This document shows, one piece after another, positions 20,622 to 30,948 of a DNA stretch of 64,000 nt. The stretch lies in NCBI GenBank assembly GCA_000828975.1, contig AP014683.1, forward strand, positions 2,685,700-2,749,699. The letters run 5' to 3'. Under the pieces are notes generated by a model. It had not been told where the DNA came from, did not search any database, and saw nothing but the letters and a program-made list of their open reading frames with translations. The stretch is from Burkholderiales bacterium GJ-E10 (GTDB taxonomy: Bacteria > Pseudomonadota > Gammaproteobacteria > Burkholderiales > Burkholderiaceae_F). Positions within the stretch are counted from its first letter, which is position 1; each line of letters starts with the position of its first letter. The position numbers were made by a program, and so were the translations under genes.

Positions 20622-21329
20622 TTACGCGCCCGGCTGCGCGCTCAAGCTGGCGACATCCACGCGAACGCCGATTCCCATCGTGGAGGAAACGGCAATCTTG
20701 CGCAGGTACACGCCCTTGGACGTCGCCGGCTTGGACTTGTTCAATGCGTCGATCAGGGCCAGGAAATTCATCTGCAGGCGATCGACGGCAAACGACGCGC
20801 GCCCGATCGAGCAGTGGATGATCCCTGCCTTGTCGGCCCGGTATTGCACCTGGCCAGCCTTGGCATTGCGAATCGCACCGACGACGTCGGGCGTCACCGT
20901 GCCGACCTTCGGATTCGGCATCAGGCCGCGCGGACCCAGTACCTGGCCGAGGGCGCCGACCACCCGCATCGCATCGGGAGACGCGATCACGACGTCGAAA
21001 TCCATGAAACCTTCCTTGACGCGCTGGGCGAGGTCCTCCATGCCCACGACGTCGGCACCGGCGGCACGGGCTTCATCGGCCTTCGGGCCCTGCGTAAACA
21101 CCGCGACGCGGACGGTCTTGCCCGTTCCGGCCGGCATGACCACGGCGCCGCGGACCGACTGGTCCGACTTGCGCGCGTCGATTCCGAGCACCACCGCCAC
21201 GTCGACCGATTCGTCGAACTTCGCGGTGGCCGTGTCCTTGATAATCTGCAGCGCGTCGCCAAGGGCGTAGGGCTTGTTCGCCTCCGCCTTCGTGCGGATG
21301 GCCTTCGTACGCTTGGAAATGTGCGTCAT
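20622..21329 (-). CDS. rplA: 50S ribosomal protein L1
   Basis: L1-stalk protein that helps release E-site tRNA and, in E. coli, represses the L11-L1 operon. The start at 21329 gives [20 protein letters not shown] and 235 residues. The conserved segment [18 protein letters not shown] is present. It starts two bases after the rplK stop, so the two are co-translated. Confidence 0.98.
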   Translation of the reverse strand: MTHISKRTKAIRTKAEANKPYALGDALQIIKDTATAKFDESVDVAVVLGIDARKSDQSVRGAVVMPAGTGKTVRVAVFTQGPKADEARAAGADVVGMEDLAQRVKEGFMDFDVVIASPDAMRVVGALGQVLGPRGLMPNPKVGTVTPDVVGAIRNAKAGQVQYRADKAGIIHCSIGRASFAVDRLQMNFLALIDALNKSKPATSKGVYLRKIAVSSTMGIGVRVDVASLSAQPGA

Positions 21330-21331
21330 GA

Positions 21332-21763
21332 TTACAGGCCCTCCACCGTGATACCCATGCTGCGCGCCGAACCGGCAATGGTGCGCACCGCGGCGTCCAG
21401 ATCGGACGCGGTGAGGTCGGGCATCTTCGTCTTCGCGATCTCTTCGGCCTGTGCCCGCGTGATCTTGCCGACCTTGTCGGTATGCGGCTTGGCGGAACCC
21501 TTTTCGAGCTTCGCAGCCTTCTTGATGAGCACCGTCGCGGGCGGCGTCTTCATCACGAAGGTGAAGCTCTTGTCGGCGAATGCCGTGATCACCACCGGAA
21601 TCGGCAGGCCCGGCTCCAGACCCTGGGTCTGGGCGTTGAACGCCTTGCAGAATTCCATGATGTTCAGGCCGCGCTGGCCCAGCGCCGGGCCGATCGGGGG
21701 CGAGGGATTCGCCTTCCCCGCAGGCACCTGCAGCTTGATGAAACCTACGATCTTCTTTGCCAC
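21332..21763 (-). CDS. rplK: 50S ribosomal protein L11
   Basis: GTPase-centre protein that binds 23S rRNA helices 43/44 and is needed for RelA activation. The 143 residues show [20 protein letters not shown] and [20 protein letters not shown] with the conserved proline-rich N-terminal helix. It follows nusG by 107 bp. Confidence 0.98.
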   Translation of the reverse strand: MAKKIVGFIKLQVPAGKANPSPPIGPALGQRGLNIMEFCKAFNAQTQGLEPGLPIPVVITAFADKSFTFVMKTPPATVLIKKAAKLEKGSAKPHTDKVGKITRAQAEEIAKTKMPDLTASDLDAAVRTIAGSARSMGITVEGL

Positions 21764-21870
21764 ACTTCGCTCCTATCGGGTTCAAACGGCCTCGCGCACC
21801 TGCACGCAACCTCCCCGTCCGGTTACCCACCCACCTCCCTGCCGCGCCCGCGTACGGGAACGGCGGAGGC

Positions 21871-22458
21871 TCAAACCTTCTCGACCTGACTGAAGTCGAG
21901 TTCCACCGGCGTCGAACGACCGAAAATCGTCACGGACACCCGCAGCTTGTTCTTTTCGTAGTTGACTTCCTCGACATTGCCGTTGAAGTCGGTGAACGGC
22001 GGCTCCTTGATCCGGACCATCTCGCCGACCTCGAAGAGCACCTTGGGTCGCGGCTTCTCATAGCCCTCCTGCATGCGCAGCAGGATTTCGTCGACCTCCT
22101 TCTGCGGCAGCGGCGACGGCCGATTGGCGGTTCCGCCGAGAAAACCCGTGACTTTGGGCGTGGTCTTCACCAGATGCCACGCGACGTCGGCCATGTCCAT
22201 TTCGACCAGCACATAGCCCGAGTAGAGCCTGCGCTCGCTGATCGACTTCTTGCCGCCCTTGATCTCGACGACCTCTTCGGTGGGGACGAGGATCCGGCCG
22301 AAATATTCCTGCAGTCCGGCTCGGTCGACCCGCTCCTGGAGGTGCCGCGCGACGCTCTTTTCCATGCCGGAATAGGCGTGCACGACATACCAGCGCTTGG
22401 TCGTGGGAGCGGTCGCCTGCTCCACCGCAGCGGATTCGTTGGTAGTGGTTTCGGTCAT
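21871..22458 (-). CDS. nusG: Transcription elongation/antitermination factor NusG
   Basis: Binds RNA polymerase through its NGN domain ([20 protein letters not shown]) and Rho or S10 through its C-terminal KOW domain ([19 protein letters not shown]). The ATG at 22456-22458 overlaps the secE stop as ATGA and gives 195 residues; an ATG three codons upstream (22467) is also possible. The Thr/Asn/Ala-rich first 22 residues precede the conserved domain. Confidence 0.95.
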   Translation of the reverse strand: MTETTTNESAAVEQATAPTTKRWYVVHAYSGMEKSVARHLQERVDRAGLQEYFGRILVPTEEVVEIKGGKKSISERRLYSGYVLVEMDMADVAWHLVKTTPKVTGFLGGTANRPSPLPQKEVDEILLRMQEGYEKPRPKVLFEVGEMVRIKEPPFTDFNGNVEEVNYEKNKLRVSVTIFGRSTPVELDFSQVEKV

Positions 22459-22838
22459 CGCTTCCATCCCAGGATGAGGTCATACAGACCCCACTCGACG
22501 ATCTTGTCGACGGCAAACAAAAAGAGCGCCATGGCGACCACGAACGCAAACACGGCGCCCGTCGTCTTCAGCGTTTCGTCCCGCGTCGGCCACGTGACTT
22601 TCCGGACCTCGTCGTAGGAATCCTGGGAAAACGCCGCAAACCGCTTTCCGGGACCGGAAAACCACGCCACCCCGACCCCGACGGCAAGGCCGCCGAACAA
22701 CATGGCAAGGCGCAGCACCAAAGGCCGATCGGCCGCCACGGTAAAACCGACGACGCCGGCGAGCGCGATCAACAGCGCGGCGCCGACCATAAATCCGTCG
22801 CCACGACCACTGATCGTTTCAACCTCGCTCTTGCTCAT
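22455..22838 (-). CDS. secE: Preprotein translocase subunit SecE
   Basis: Essential membrane subunit of the SecYEG channel. The 127 residues have two N-terminal hydrophobic segments (about 17-36 and 40-58), an amphipathic helix ([20 protein letters not shown]) and a third transmembrane helix (about 90-115). This is the three-helix form found in E. coli and most betaproteobacteria. It lies between tRNA-Trp and nusG, the usual arrangement. Confidence 0.96.
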   Translation of the reverse strand: MSKSEVETISGRGDGFMVGAALLIALAGVVGFTVAADRPLVLRLAMLFGGLAVGVGVAWFSGPGKRFAAFSQDSYDEVRKVTWPTRDETLKTTGAVFAFVVAMALFLFAVDKIVEWGLYDLILGWKR

Positions 22839-22917
22839 CCGGTGTGCACTCCATTCATCCCAGCGGACGGGCTGCCCGCAGACGGCAGCACCGGCACCGC
22901 AACAGCGCCTTGCATGG

Positions 22918-22993
22918 TGGCAGGGGCAGAGGGAATCGAACCCCCAACCTTCGGTTTTGGAGACCGACGCTCTGCCAGTTGAGCTATACCCCT
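22918..22993 (-). tRNA. tRNA-Trp (CCA)
   Basis: Full cloverleaf of 76 bases with encoded CCA. The acceptor strands AGGGGTA and TGCCCCT pair, the anticodon loop reads CTCCAAA (anticodon CCA), and the T arm contains GGTTCGATTCC. Located between tuf and secE. Confidence 0.97.
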
Positions 22994-23012
22994 AGCATGC
23001 AATGACGCGTAC

Positions 23013-24203
<1,191 letters not shown>

Positions 24204-24267
24204 GTAAAAGCTCCCGTCCTGATTTTTTGTAAGACCCCGAACGCCGCCGGTCAAATCCGAAAAATTC

Positions 24268-24342
<75 letters not shown>

Positions 24343-24374
24343 GGAACACGCCAACTGCAGACGCCAACGCACCT

Positions 24375-24448
24375 TGGAGCGGGTGAAGGGAATCGAACCC
24401 TCGTCGTAAGCTTGGAAGGCTTCTGCTCTACCATTGAGCTACACCCGC
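24375..24448 (-). tRNA. tRNA-Gly (TCC)
   Basis: 74 bases with encoded CCA. Acceptor GCGGGTG pairs with CACCCGC, the anticodon loop is CTTCCAA (anticodon TCC), and the T arm is GAGGGTTCGATTCCCTT. It reads GGA and probably GGG codons, which are used unusually often in the co-transcribed tuf gene. Confidence 0.97.
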
Positions 24449-24567
24449 CGACCGATTGCGCCCCGCCGACAGGCTTTCGAAAAGCTCCGGCCTTTCGAAA
24501 GCCCGCTCCCTTCCAGCCATCTCCGCCGGCACGCGCCTGCCGCGACATCCCGCGGCCTCGGAGAACC

Positions 24568-24653
24568 TGGTGGAGGAGGTTGGATTCGAACCAACGTAGG
24601 CGTAAGCCAGCAGATTTACAGTCTGCCCCCTTTAGCCACTCGGGCACCCCTCC
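24568..24653 (-). tRNA. tRNA-Tyr (GTA)
   Basis: 86 bases with encoded CCA and the long variable arm of class II tRNAs. Acceptor GGAGGGG pairs with CCTCCTCC, and the anticodon loop is CTGTAAA (anticodon GTA). It is the first gene of the tRNA-tuf operon, immediately after the promoter. Confidence 0.97.
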
Positions 24654-24666
24654 TAGGGAACCGCAA

Positions 24667-24695
24667 ATTATCGTGGTGGTTTGACGTTCTGTCAA
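24667..24695 (-). promoter_or_regulatory. Near-consensus sigma70 promoter of tRNA-tuf operon
   Basis: Minus strand TTGACA (24690-24695) and GATAAT (24667-24672) with a 17-bp spacer, 13 bp upstream of tRNA-Tyr. This is the strongest promoter match in the window, as expected for stable RNA. The -35 box begins one base after the gspC stop codon, so gspC transcription would run straight into this operon. Confidence 0.85.
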
Positions 24696-24696
24696 A

Positions 24697-25239
24697 TCAC
24701 ATTCCGCGGGGGCGGAATTGGCGGAACCCCTCCGGCGACGCCTGCGGGGTCGGGGTCGGGGTGGCGGTCTCTTCCGGAGCGGTGAGGACGCCGTCCCGCC
24801 GCTGGAACGGAGCCAAGGCGCCGCCCGGCTGCGCCGCCGCCAACGGCGGAACGGCGAATTCGACCCGCACGCCTGCCCGCTCCAGGACTACGCGATCGGC
24901 ACGGACGGCGACCAGGCGGACGCCGGGCGCAACCTCCTGGCCCAGCAGCACGGCGCGGGGCCGCCGCCCTCCCACCGCAATCACCGCCGACGAGTCCGGG
25001 CCTGCGGCAAACACTCCGGAAACCTGGATCTCGGGCAGCAGCGCGGCACCGCCGCCGATCGCACCGAACATCCGCCCCGCCAGCCCGGCGTCCGGCGGCG
25101 GCGCCTGGGAAGGCTGCGGAGCGGCCGGCAGCACCGGCACCGGCGCAAAGACGCGCATCGCCCAGTACGCGGCGATTGCGCTGGCCAGCGCCGCGCCAGC
25201 CACGTGCACGAGCAGGGGGGTGGAGCGCGTCGTCGTCAT
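24697..25239 (-). CDS. gspC: Type II secretion protein C (inner-membrane linker)
   Basis: GspC links the inner-membrane platform to the GspD secretin. The start at 25239 gives MTTTRSTPLLVHVAGAALAS and 180 residues: one transmembrane helix (about 10-28), a Pro-rich linker, and a homology-region-like beta domain (IQVSGVFAAGPDSSAVIAVG to about residue 145). It lacks the PDZ or coiled-coil C-terminus of longer GspC proteins and ends in a Pro/Thr-rich tail. It is divergent from gspG and no strong ribosome-binding site is seen, so the start is uncertain. The assignment rests on this fold and position. Confidence 0.75.
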   Translation of the reverse strand: MTTTRSTPLLVHVAGAALASAIAAYWAMRVFAPVPVLPAAPQPSQAPPPDAGLAGRMFGAIGGGAALLPEIQVSGVFAAGPDSSAVIAVGGRRPRAVLLGQEVAPGVRLVAVRADRVVLERAGVRVEFAVPPLAAAQPGGALAPFQRRDGVLTAPEETATPTPTPQASPEGFRQFRPRGM

Positions 25240-25302
25240 CGGGGCGGCATCCGTAAGGAAGAATTCAGGAATCGCGCGGTGTGCTGCGATATGATGCCCG
25301 AT

Positions 25303-25800
25303 ATGGTAGCGACTGCCCGAACCCTTGGCTTGCGTGCCTCCCTCCTCCCCGGGGGAGGCACGGCGCGCGCCCCGCGACGTGCGAGCGGCTTCACGCTGAT
25401 CGAAATCATGGTCGTCGTGATCATTCTCGGCATCCTCGCGGCGCTGATCGTTCCGCGCGTCGTGGGCCGCACCGACGATGCGCGCGTCGCGGCCGCCAAG
25501 CAGGACATCGCGCAACTCATGCAAGCCCTCAAGCTGTATCGCCTCGACAACGGCCGCTACCCCACCCAGGAGCAGGGACTGCGCGCGCTGGTGGAAAAGC
25601 CGGTGAGCGATCCCGTGCCGCAGAACTGGAAGCAGGGCGGGTACCTGGATCCGCCGGTTCTGCGCAAGGATCCTTGGGGCAACGAATATCAGTACCTCAA
25701 TCCGGGCGTGCACGGCGACGTCGACGTGTTCAGCTACGGGCGCGACGGCGTGCCGGGCGGTACCGGGCCCGATGCGGACATCGGTTCCTGGAATCTCTGA
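25303..25800 (+). CDS. gspG: Type II secretion major pseudopilin GspG
   Basis: Main subunit of the periplasmic pseudopilus. The prepilin peptidase site is ASG|FTLIE followed by the hydrophobic helix IMVVVIILGILAALIVP. The C-terminal region NGRYPTQEQGLRALVEKP and the calcium-site region DPWGNEYQYLNPG are diagnostic. The product has 165 residues with an unusually long leader (about 28 residues) because a CTCCCC/GGGGAG palindrome (about 25344-25358) lies inside it. In-frame ATGs at 25291 and 25294 are alternatives; none has a good ribosome-binding site. Confidence 0.93.
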   Translation: MVATARTLGLRASLLPGGGTARAPRRASGFTLIEIMVVVIILGILAALIVPRVVGRTDDARVAAAKQDIAQLMQALKLYRLDNGRYPTQEQGLRALVEKPVSDPVPQNWKQGGYLDPPVLRKDPWGNEYQYLNPGVHGDVDVFSYGRDGVPGGTGPDADIGSWNL

Positions 25801-25886
25801 TGGCGACCGTTCCCCTCTCCCGCAAGGCGGGGGAGGGGAAGTTCCCGCGCAGACGCCCGAGCGGGAGGATGGTCGCGCGCGGCGCA

Positions 25887-26381
25887 ATGACCTCTCTGCA
25901 CCGCCGGGGCTTCACCTTGCTCGAAATGGTGGTGGTGATCACCTTGATCGCCATCATCGCTGCCGCCATCTCCGTCAGCATGCAGCCGGATCCCCGGCAG
26001 GCGCTGGCGGAACAGGCGAGGCGCGTCGGCCTGCTGATGGATGTCGCCGCCGACGAGGCACGTCTCCAGAATGTGCGGATCACCTGGGAAGCCGATTTGC
26101 GCGGCTACCGGTTCGTGGCGCAGTCGGGAGACCGGCGCGAAACCTTTTCCGGCGACGATCTGTTGCGCGAACGGGCATGGAAGCCGCCCCTGAAACGCCT
26201 GGAAATCATCGATCTCGGCAGCGGCGCGGCGCGGACCCTGATCGGATCCGACGCGCCGCCGCTGTCCGTGCCGGTGGCGCGCGAATGGGTTCAGCCGCCC
26301 TGGCGCCTGGAACTTGCGACCGATCGCGCTTCCGTCACGGTGGACTTCGATGCGAAAGGCCATGCGACCGTCGTCCCATAG
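25887..26381 (+). CDS. gspH: Type II secretion minor pseudopilin GspH
   Basis: Minor pseudopilin with the cleavage site RRG|FTLLE followed by MVVVITLIAIIAAAISVSM. The start at 25887 (MTSLHRRG) gives 164 residues and a short leader. ATGs at 25800 (overlapping the gspG stop) and 25869 are also in frame, but the stretch between them is a REP-like palindrome (25810-25840), so the later start seems more natural. The rest of the protein is the variable GspH beta domain. Confidence 0.85.
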   Translation: MTSLHRRGFTLLEMVVVITLIAIIAAAISVSMQPDPRQALAEQARRVGLLMDVAADEARLQNVRITWEADLRGYRFVAQSGDRRETFSGDDLLRERAWKPPLKRLEIIDLGSGAARTLIGSDAPPLSVPVAREWVQPPWRLELATDRASVTVDFDAKGHATVVP

Positions 26382-26739
26382 ATCCGTCGGCGGATTCACG
26401 CTGCTCGAGGTGCTGGTTGCCCTGACCATCCTCGCCGTGGCGCTGACGGCCGCACTGCGCAGCGCGATGGCGCTGACCAACAATATTCGCGACATCCGCT
26501 GGAAGCAATATGCGCTGATGACCGCGGAGAACCGACTGCTCGAATTGCAACTTGGCGCCGGCGCGATCCAGATCGGCATTTCGGGATTTCCTTGCGAGCA
26601 AGGCGGGGCCGCCTTTTCCTGCGAACAGATCATCGGGCCGACGCCGAATCCATTTTTCGATCGGGTGGAGGTGGCAGTGCGCAGCAGCGATGGCACGCGG
26701 GAATTCGCCGACCTCATGGCCTTGCTCCCCGCCCGCTAG
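26362..26739 (+). CDS. gspI: Type II secretion minor pseudopilin GspI
   Basis: Minor pseudopilin that starts the pseudopilus tip with GspJ and GspK. The cleavage site is VGG|FTLLEVLVALTILAVALT. The start at 26362 gives 125 residues and overlaps gspH by 20 bases; an ATG at 26350 is an alternative with a slightly better spaced GGTGGA. The conserved internal MTAENRLLELQL segment supports GspI. Confidence 0.88.
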   Translation: MRPSSHRSVGGFTLLEVLVALTILAVALTAALRSAMALTNNIRDIRWKQYALMTAENRLLELQLGAGAIQIGISGFPCEQGGAAFSCEQIIGPTPNPFFDRVEVAVRSSDGTREFADLMALLPAR

Positions 26740-26752
26740 GACATCCCCCCAA

Positions 26753-27391
26753 ATGAACCGCCCCTCCGCCCGGGCACGGCGCCGCAGCCCGAACGCAGCG
26801 CGTTTCCACGGCTTCACGCTGCTGGAACTGCTGGTAGCGATCGCCATTCTCGCGGTGGTCGCGGTGATCGCCTGGCAGGGGCTCTCCACGCTGCTCGCCA
26901 CCCGCGCCCGCCTGGACCCGGAAGTCGACGACGCCCGCGCGGTGGTCGCGACGTTCGGGCAGATGCAAGAGGACCTCGCGCACGTTCCGGTGAATGCCGC
27001 ACTCTTCGAACTGCCGGCCCAGCCCGTGCGCGTGCTCTCGGTCGACGGGCAGCCGGCGCTGGAGATCGTCCGGCTCGCCCCCTCGCCCGACGGCTCGGGG
27101 GCATCGGCGCTGCAGCCGCTGATCTATCGCGTGCACGACGGCCGGCTGGAGCGGGATTCCGGCCCCGTGCAGCGCAACATGGCCGTGACGGTCGCCGTCG
27201 ACGCAGGCAACTGGACGTCCGTGGATCTTCTTCCCGGCGTCGATGCGATGGCGGTTCGCGCCTGGAAAGCCAATGCGGGCTGGGTGGCGCCGGTCGATGC
27301 CGCCACCGCTGCCGCGCCGGGCATCGAGGTGCAGCTTCGCCGCCACGACGGCGGCGTCCTGCGGCGCGTCTTCCTGGTGGGTGCGCAATGA
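26753..27391 (+). CDS. gspJ: Type II secretion minor pseudopilin GspJ
   Basis: Minor pseudopilin of the tip complex. The cleavage site is FHG|FTLLELLVAIAILAVVAV after a basic 19-residue leader (MNRPSARARRRSPNAARFH). The 212 residues end in a domain with the sequence VQRNMAVTV and QLRRHDGGVLRRVFLVG. Its stop overlaps the gspK start (ATGA). Confidence 0.9.
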   Translation: MNRPSARARRRSPNAARFHGFTLLELLVAIAILAVVAVIAWQGLSTLLATRARLDPEVDDARAVVATFGQMQEDLAHVPVNAALFELPAQPVRVLSVDGQPALEIVRLAPSPDGSGASALQPLIYRVHDGRLERDSGPVQRNMAVTVAVDAGNWTSVDLLPGVDAMAVRAWKANAGWVAPVDAATAAAPGIEVQLRRHDGGVLRRVFLVGAQ

Positions 27392-28332
27392 CCCGGCAAC
27401 GCGGCGCCGCCCTGCTCCTCGCCCTCTTCGTGATGGCGCTGGCGACCATGATCGTCACCGGCCTGTTCTGGCGCCAGTTCGTGCTGATCCGGACGATCGA
27501 AAACCAGCAGCTTGCCGCGCAAAGCCGCTTCCTCCTGCACGGCGCCCTCGACTGGGCGGCGGCGATCCTGCGCCAGCAGACACATCCGACCTACGATGCG
27601 CTGAGCGATCCGTGGGCGCAGCCGCTCGCGCCGACCCGCCTCGACCAACTCGGGGAAACCTCGACGCTGGCAGCGCAGGCCACCATCGCCGGCCGGATCG
27701 AAGACGCGCAGGCGCGGTTCAATCTGCGCAACCTCGTCCAGGCGGGCGGCGCGATCGATCCCACCCAACTCGCCGTCCTGGCGAAGCTTGCGGCACTGCT
27801 CGGCACACCCGGCGACACGGCGGCACTGATCGCACGCTACGTCGCCGCCGCCTACGCCGGCACCGCCCCGGTTGCCGTCCCGGGCGCCGCAAGCGGCAAC
27901 GCATCCCTGGCGGCGAACCGCCCGCTGCCGCCGGTGTTTCCGGCTGATCTCCAAGACATTCCCGGCATCTCGCCGGCCGCGGCACGGGCACTCGCGCCGT
28001 TCGTCATCATGCTCGACCAGGGGGGAACCCCGGTAAACTTCAACACCGCCCCGCCTGAGGTCATGGCGGCCGTGATTCCCGGTCTCAACATCGGCGATGC
28101 CAATGCGATCGCCGCGGAACGCGATCAAGCGTATTTCATCAGCGTGGCGGACCTGCTGAACCGCCTGCACGGTCGGGGCGGACCGTTTTCGGGCGCGGGA
28201 GTCGCGACGAACACGCAATACTTTATCGTTCACGGCACGGTGCGGCTGGGGCGCGCCGTGGCCAGTCTGGAAGCGCTGGTGGCCCGCCCTCCTCTGCAAG
28301 GACCGATAAACGTCCTATGGCAACGAAACTGA
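27388..28332 (+). CDS. gspK: Type II secretion minor pseudopilin GspK
   Basis: Large tip pseudopilin of 314 residues. The leader and helix are MTRQRGAALLLALFVMALAT, with the cleavage Gly before Ala-Ala-Leu as in GspK. It has the expected inserted helical domain with helix-hairpin-helix-like repeats (DIPGISPAAARALAPFV and VIPGLNIGDANAIAAERDQA). It overlaps gspJ by four bases and gspL by 16 bases. Confidence 0.93.
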   Translation: MTRQRGAALLLALFVMALATMIVTGLFWRQFVLIRTIENQQLAAQSRFLLHGALDWAAAILRQQTHPTYDALSDPWAQPLAPTRLDQLGETSTLAAQATIAGRIEDAQARFNLRNLVQAGGAIDPTQLAVLAKLAALLGTPGDTAALIARYVAAAYAGTAPVAVPGAASGNASLAANRPLPPVFPADLQDIPGISPAAARALAPFVIMLDQGGTPVNFNTAPPEVMAAVIPGLNIGDANAIAAERDQAYFISVADLLNRLHGRGGPFSGAGVATNTQYFIVHGTVRLGRAVASLEALVARPPLQGPINVLWQRN

Positions 28333-29588
28333 TCCAACGCCTCTACGTCTTTGTTCCCGCCCGCCGCGACTGGCCCGGAGGCGGCCGCGGCACCCTCGGT
28401 CCGGCGACCGCCGTTTCCTGGATCGCCGTCGGCGACGATGGCTCGGCGCGAGCGGACCGCGGCGCGATCGCGAGCCTGCCGAAAGCCCGCCGCGTCGACC
28501 TGGTGTTCGACAGCCGCGACGTGTTCACGGCAACGATTCCCGCGCCCAAGCTGTCCGAAACCAAGTTGCGCCAGGCGCTGCCGAACCTGCTGGAGGATCG
28601 CCTGCTTGCCGATCCCGCCGACCTGCATTTCGCATTCCAGCTCTCGGACACCATGCTTTCCGTGTGCGCCATTGATCGTGCGACGCTTGCCCGGGCTCTG
28701 GAAGCGTTCGCGCCGGCGCGGATCGCCGTTCGCGCCGCCTACAGCACGATCTATACGGTTCCTCCGCCGACCGACGATGCCGTGGCGCTGCGCGTCCCGC
28801 CCGAGGACGAACTGCGCAACCCGCACGGCACCTTGCGCACGGACCGGGACCAAGGCATCTCCTTGTCCCTCGACGAAACCGGCGCGTCGACACTCGCGCT
28901 GCTGCAGCGGCGCCGGCCGTTCACGCGCCTGCGCGCCTACGGTGCGGTTCCCGATCCCCTGCGTGCAAGCGCGACGGAACTCGGCATTGCGATCGAGGCG
29001 TGTGGCATCGGGGTCGATGCGCAGAATCCGGCGGAAGCCGTGAACCTGCTGCAAGGGGCGTATTCGGTCGGGGGCGGCATCACCGGCCGCTGGGCCGAGG
29101 GATGGTTGCGCGGCGGATCCTGGAAAGCACCGGCCGCCTGGGCAGCGGCGTGCGCGGTCATTGCCATGGTCGGTCTCAACGCGACATGGCTCAAACTCGA
29201 TGCCCAGGCGCGGGATCTGCGCCAGTCGATCCGCCATGCGTTCCGGGATGGCTTCCCGCAGGAAACGACGGTGATCGACGAAGTCCTGCAGGCCCGCCGC
29301 GACGTCGCGAGCCTGAGCGCCCGCGCCGGCATTCCGTCTCCGGACGATTTCCCGGCCCTCGACGCCCAGGCGGCACAACTGCTGGCCGAAGCGCCGGTGG
29401 GCATCGTGTCGTCGATCGAATACTCCCATCATGCCTATACCATCCATTTCCGCGCCGGCGCCCTGACCGCCACGCTGCGCAACGCGCTCGAGGCGCGCGC
29501 GGGCGCCCAGGGCCTGGCGCTGCGCTTCGGATCCGGCGAAACCCTCCGGATTGCACCGCGCGGAACCCTCTCGGGGGGTGGCGCATGA
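28317..29588 (+). CDS. gspL: Type II secretion platform protein GspL
   Basis: Inner-membrane protein that holds the GspE ATPase on its cytoplasmic actin-like domain. The 423 residues have the cytoplasmic domain (about 1-270, with the conserved LPNLLEDRLLADPADLHFAF stretch), one transmembrane helix (about 275-297, WAAACAVIAMVGLNATWLKL) and a periplasmic ferredoxin-like end. It overlaps gspK and gspM by a few bases, so translation is coupled. Confidence 0.9.
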   Translation: MATKLIQRLYVFVPARRDWPGGGRGTLGPATAVSWIAVGDDGSARADRGAIASLPKARRVDLVFDSRDVFTATIPAPKLSETKLRQALPNLLEDRLLADPADLHFAFQLSDTMLSVCAIDRATLARALEAFAPARIAVRAAYSTIYTVPPPTDDAVALRVPPEDELRNPHGTLRTDRDQGISLSLDETGASTLALLQRRRPFTRLRAYGAVPDPLRASATELGIAIEACGIGVDAQNPAEAVNLLQGAYSVGGGITGRWAEGWLRGGSWKAPAAWAAACAVIAMVGLNATWLKLDAQARDLRQSIRHAFRDGFPQETTVIDEVLQARRDVASLSARAGIPSPDDFPALDAQAAQLLAEAPVGIVSSIEYSHHAYTIHFRAGALTATLRNALEARAGAQGLALRFGSGETLRIAPRGTLSGGGA

Positions 29589-30127
29589 TCTCCCGGGACA
29601 CCGCGTTGGGCGCCGCATTGGGCACATTCGGCGCCGGTGGGCAAGCCGCTGCGCGATTCTGGGCGGAACGCAACGCCGGCGAACGCCGCACCCTGGCCGC
29701 GGGGAGCGTCGTCCTCGCCCTGATCGCCGGCCACCTCGTGCTCGTCCAGCCTGCAATGGACGGCCTCGGCCGTCTGCGGCGGGAGTTGCCGCAACTGCAG
29801 GCCCGCGCCGCGCAAGTCGATGCCTTGGTCGCGCAAGCGCGTCACTTGCGCGAACTGCCGGCGGCCGCCGTCCCCGCCACCGCGGATGCCCGCGCCGCGC
29901 TGGACCAGTCGCTGGCCGCGGCGGGGCTGCGGCCGGTCCACCGGGCACAGACCGGAACCGACATGTTGCAACTCCGGTTCCACGACGTGCCCTATGCAAA
30001 CTGGACGATCTGGCTCGCCCACGCGCAGAGCGCGCTGAAGGTGCGGGCCGTCGCCGTTACGGCAACGGCCCTGACCACGCCGGGAAACGCCGACATCGAC
30101 TGCACGCTGCGGCTGCCGTCGCCGTGA
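29585..30127 (+). CDS. gspM: Type II secretion platform protein GspM
   Basis: Partner of GspL in the inner-membrane platform. The 180 residues have a short cytoplasmic N-terminus with an RNAGERRTLAAGS segment, one transmembrane helix (about 38-56) and a periplasmic domain with the FHDVPYANWTIWLAHAQ motif region. It overlaps the gspL stop by four bases (ATGA) and the gspN start by four (GTGA). Confidence 0.88.
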   Translation: MISRDTALGAALGTFGAGGQAAARFWAERNAGERRTLAAGSVVLALIAGHLVLVQPAMDGLGRLRRELPQLQARAAQVDALVAQARHLRELPAAAVPATADARAALDQSLAAAGLRPVHRAQTGTDMLQLRFHDVPYANWTIWLAHAQSALKVRAVAVTATALTTPGNADIDCTLRLPSP

Positions 30128-30948
30128 CCGTGCGGACATCGCCTCCCGGACGAACCGGCCTGGCGGCGCGCGCTGCCGCGATCACCGCGGCCGCCGCCGC
30201 GGGCGCAGCCGCGGTGATCCTGGTCATGGCCCCCGCCAGCTGGATCGCGGTCGGCGTGCAGGCGGCCAGCCGCGGCACGATCACCCTCGGGGAGCCGAGC
30301 GGCACCGCCTGGAACGGCAACGCATCGGTCATTCTCGGAACGGCCGATGGCGACGCTTCGGCTCGAACCAGCCTTCCGGGAGCCGTGTTCTGGCAGATCA
30401 ACCCTTGGGCGCTGCTGACCGGCACGCTGCGCATCACCTTCCGCGATCCATCCCTGTTGGCCATGCCCCTCGCGGTGCGGGTCGGCGCGCTCGGGGGAGA
30501 GGTCGATGCCGACCGCATCCGGCTGCCCGCCTCGGTGCTGACCGGGATCGGTGCGCCGTGGAACACGATCCGCCCGGGAGGCACCCTGGATCTCGACTGG
30601 GATACCCTCCGCTGGCGGTCCGCCGGCGCAGCCGCGGAACTGCGGGGACAGATCCGGCTCACCTGGGATGACGCGTCGAGCACCTTGACGCCGGTCCGTC
30701 CGTTCGGCCACTACCGCCTGCAGATCGACGGGCTGTACCCCGGCGCACAAGTGCGCCTCGCAACCCTCTCCGGCCCCCTGCTGCTGAGCGGCGGTGGCAC
30801 AATCACCACCGGCGGACATCTGCATTTTCGAGGGACCGCCCGCATACGACCGGGCACCAACGCGACCGTAGCGGCGCAGCTCTCGGGCCTGGTTTCCCTG
30901 CTGGGCCGCCGCGACCGCGACGGCGCCATCCTGGATCTTGCAATATGA
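30124..30948 (+). CDS. gspN: Type II secretion protein GspN
   Basis: Inner-membrane-anchored protein present in only some type II systems; its role is unclear. The start is GTG at 30124, overlapping the gspM stop, giving 274 residues; a GTG two codons later is possible. One transmembrane segment (about 14-38, Ala-rich) precedes a beta-rich periplasmic part with conserved GTAWNGNA and NPWALLTGTLRI sequences typical of GspN. It overlaps gspD by four bases. Confidence 0.85.
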   Translation: MTVRTSPPGRTGLAARAAAITAAAAAGAAAVILVMAPASWIAVGVQAASRGTITLGEPSGTAWNGNASVILGTADGDASARTSLPGAVFWQINPWALLTGTLRITFRDPSLLAMPLAVRVGALGGEVDADRIRLPASVLTGIGAPWNTIRPGGTLDLDWDTLRWRSAGAAAELRGQIRLTWDDASSTLTPVRPFGHYRLQIDGLYPGAQVRLATLSGPLLLSGGGTITTGGHLHFRGTARIRPGTNATVAAQLSGLVSLLGRRDRDGAILDLAI

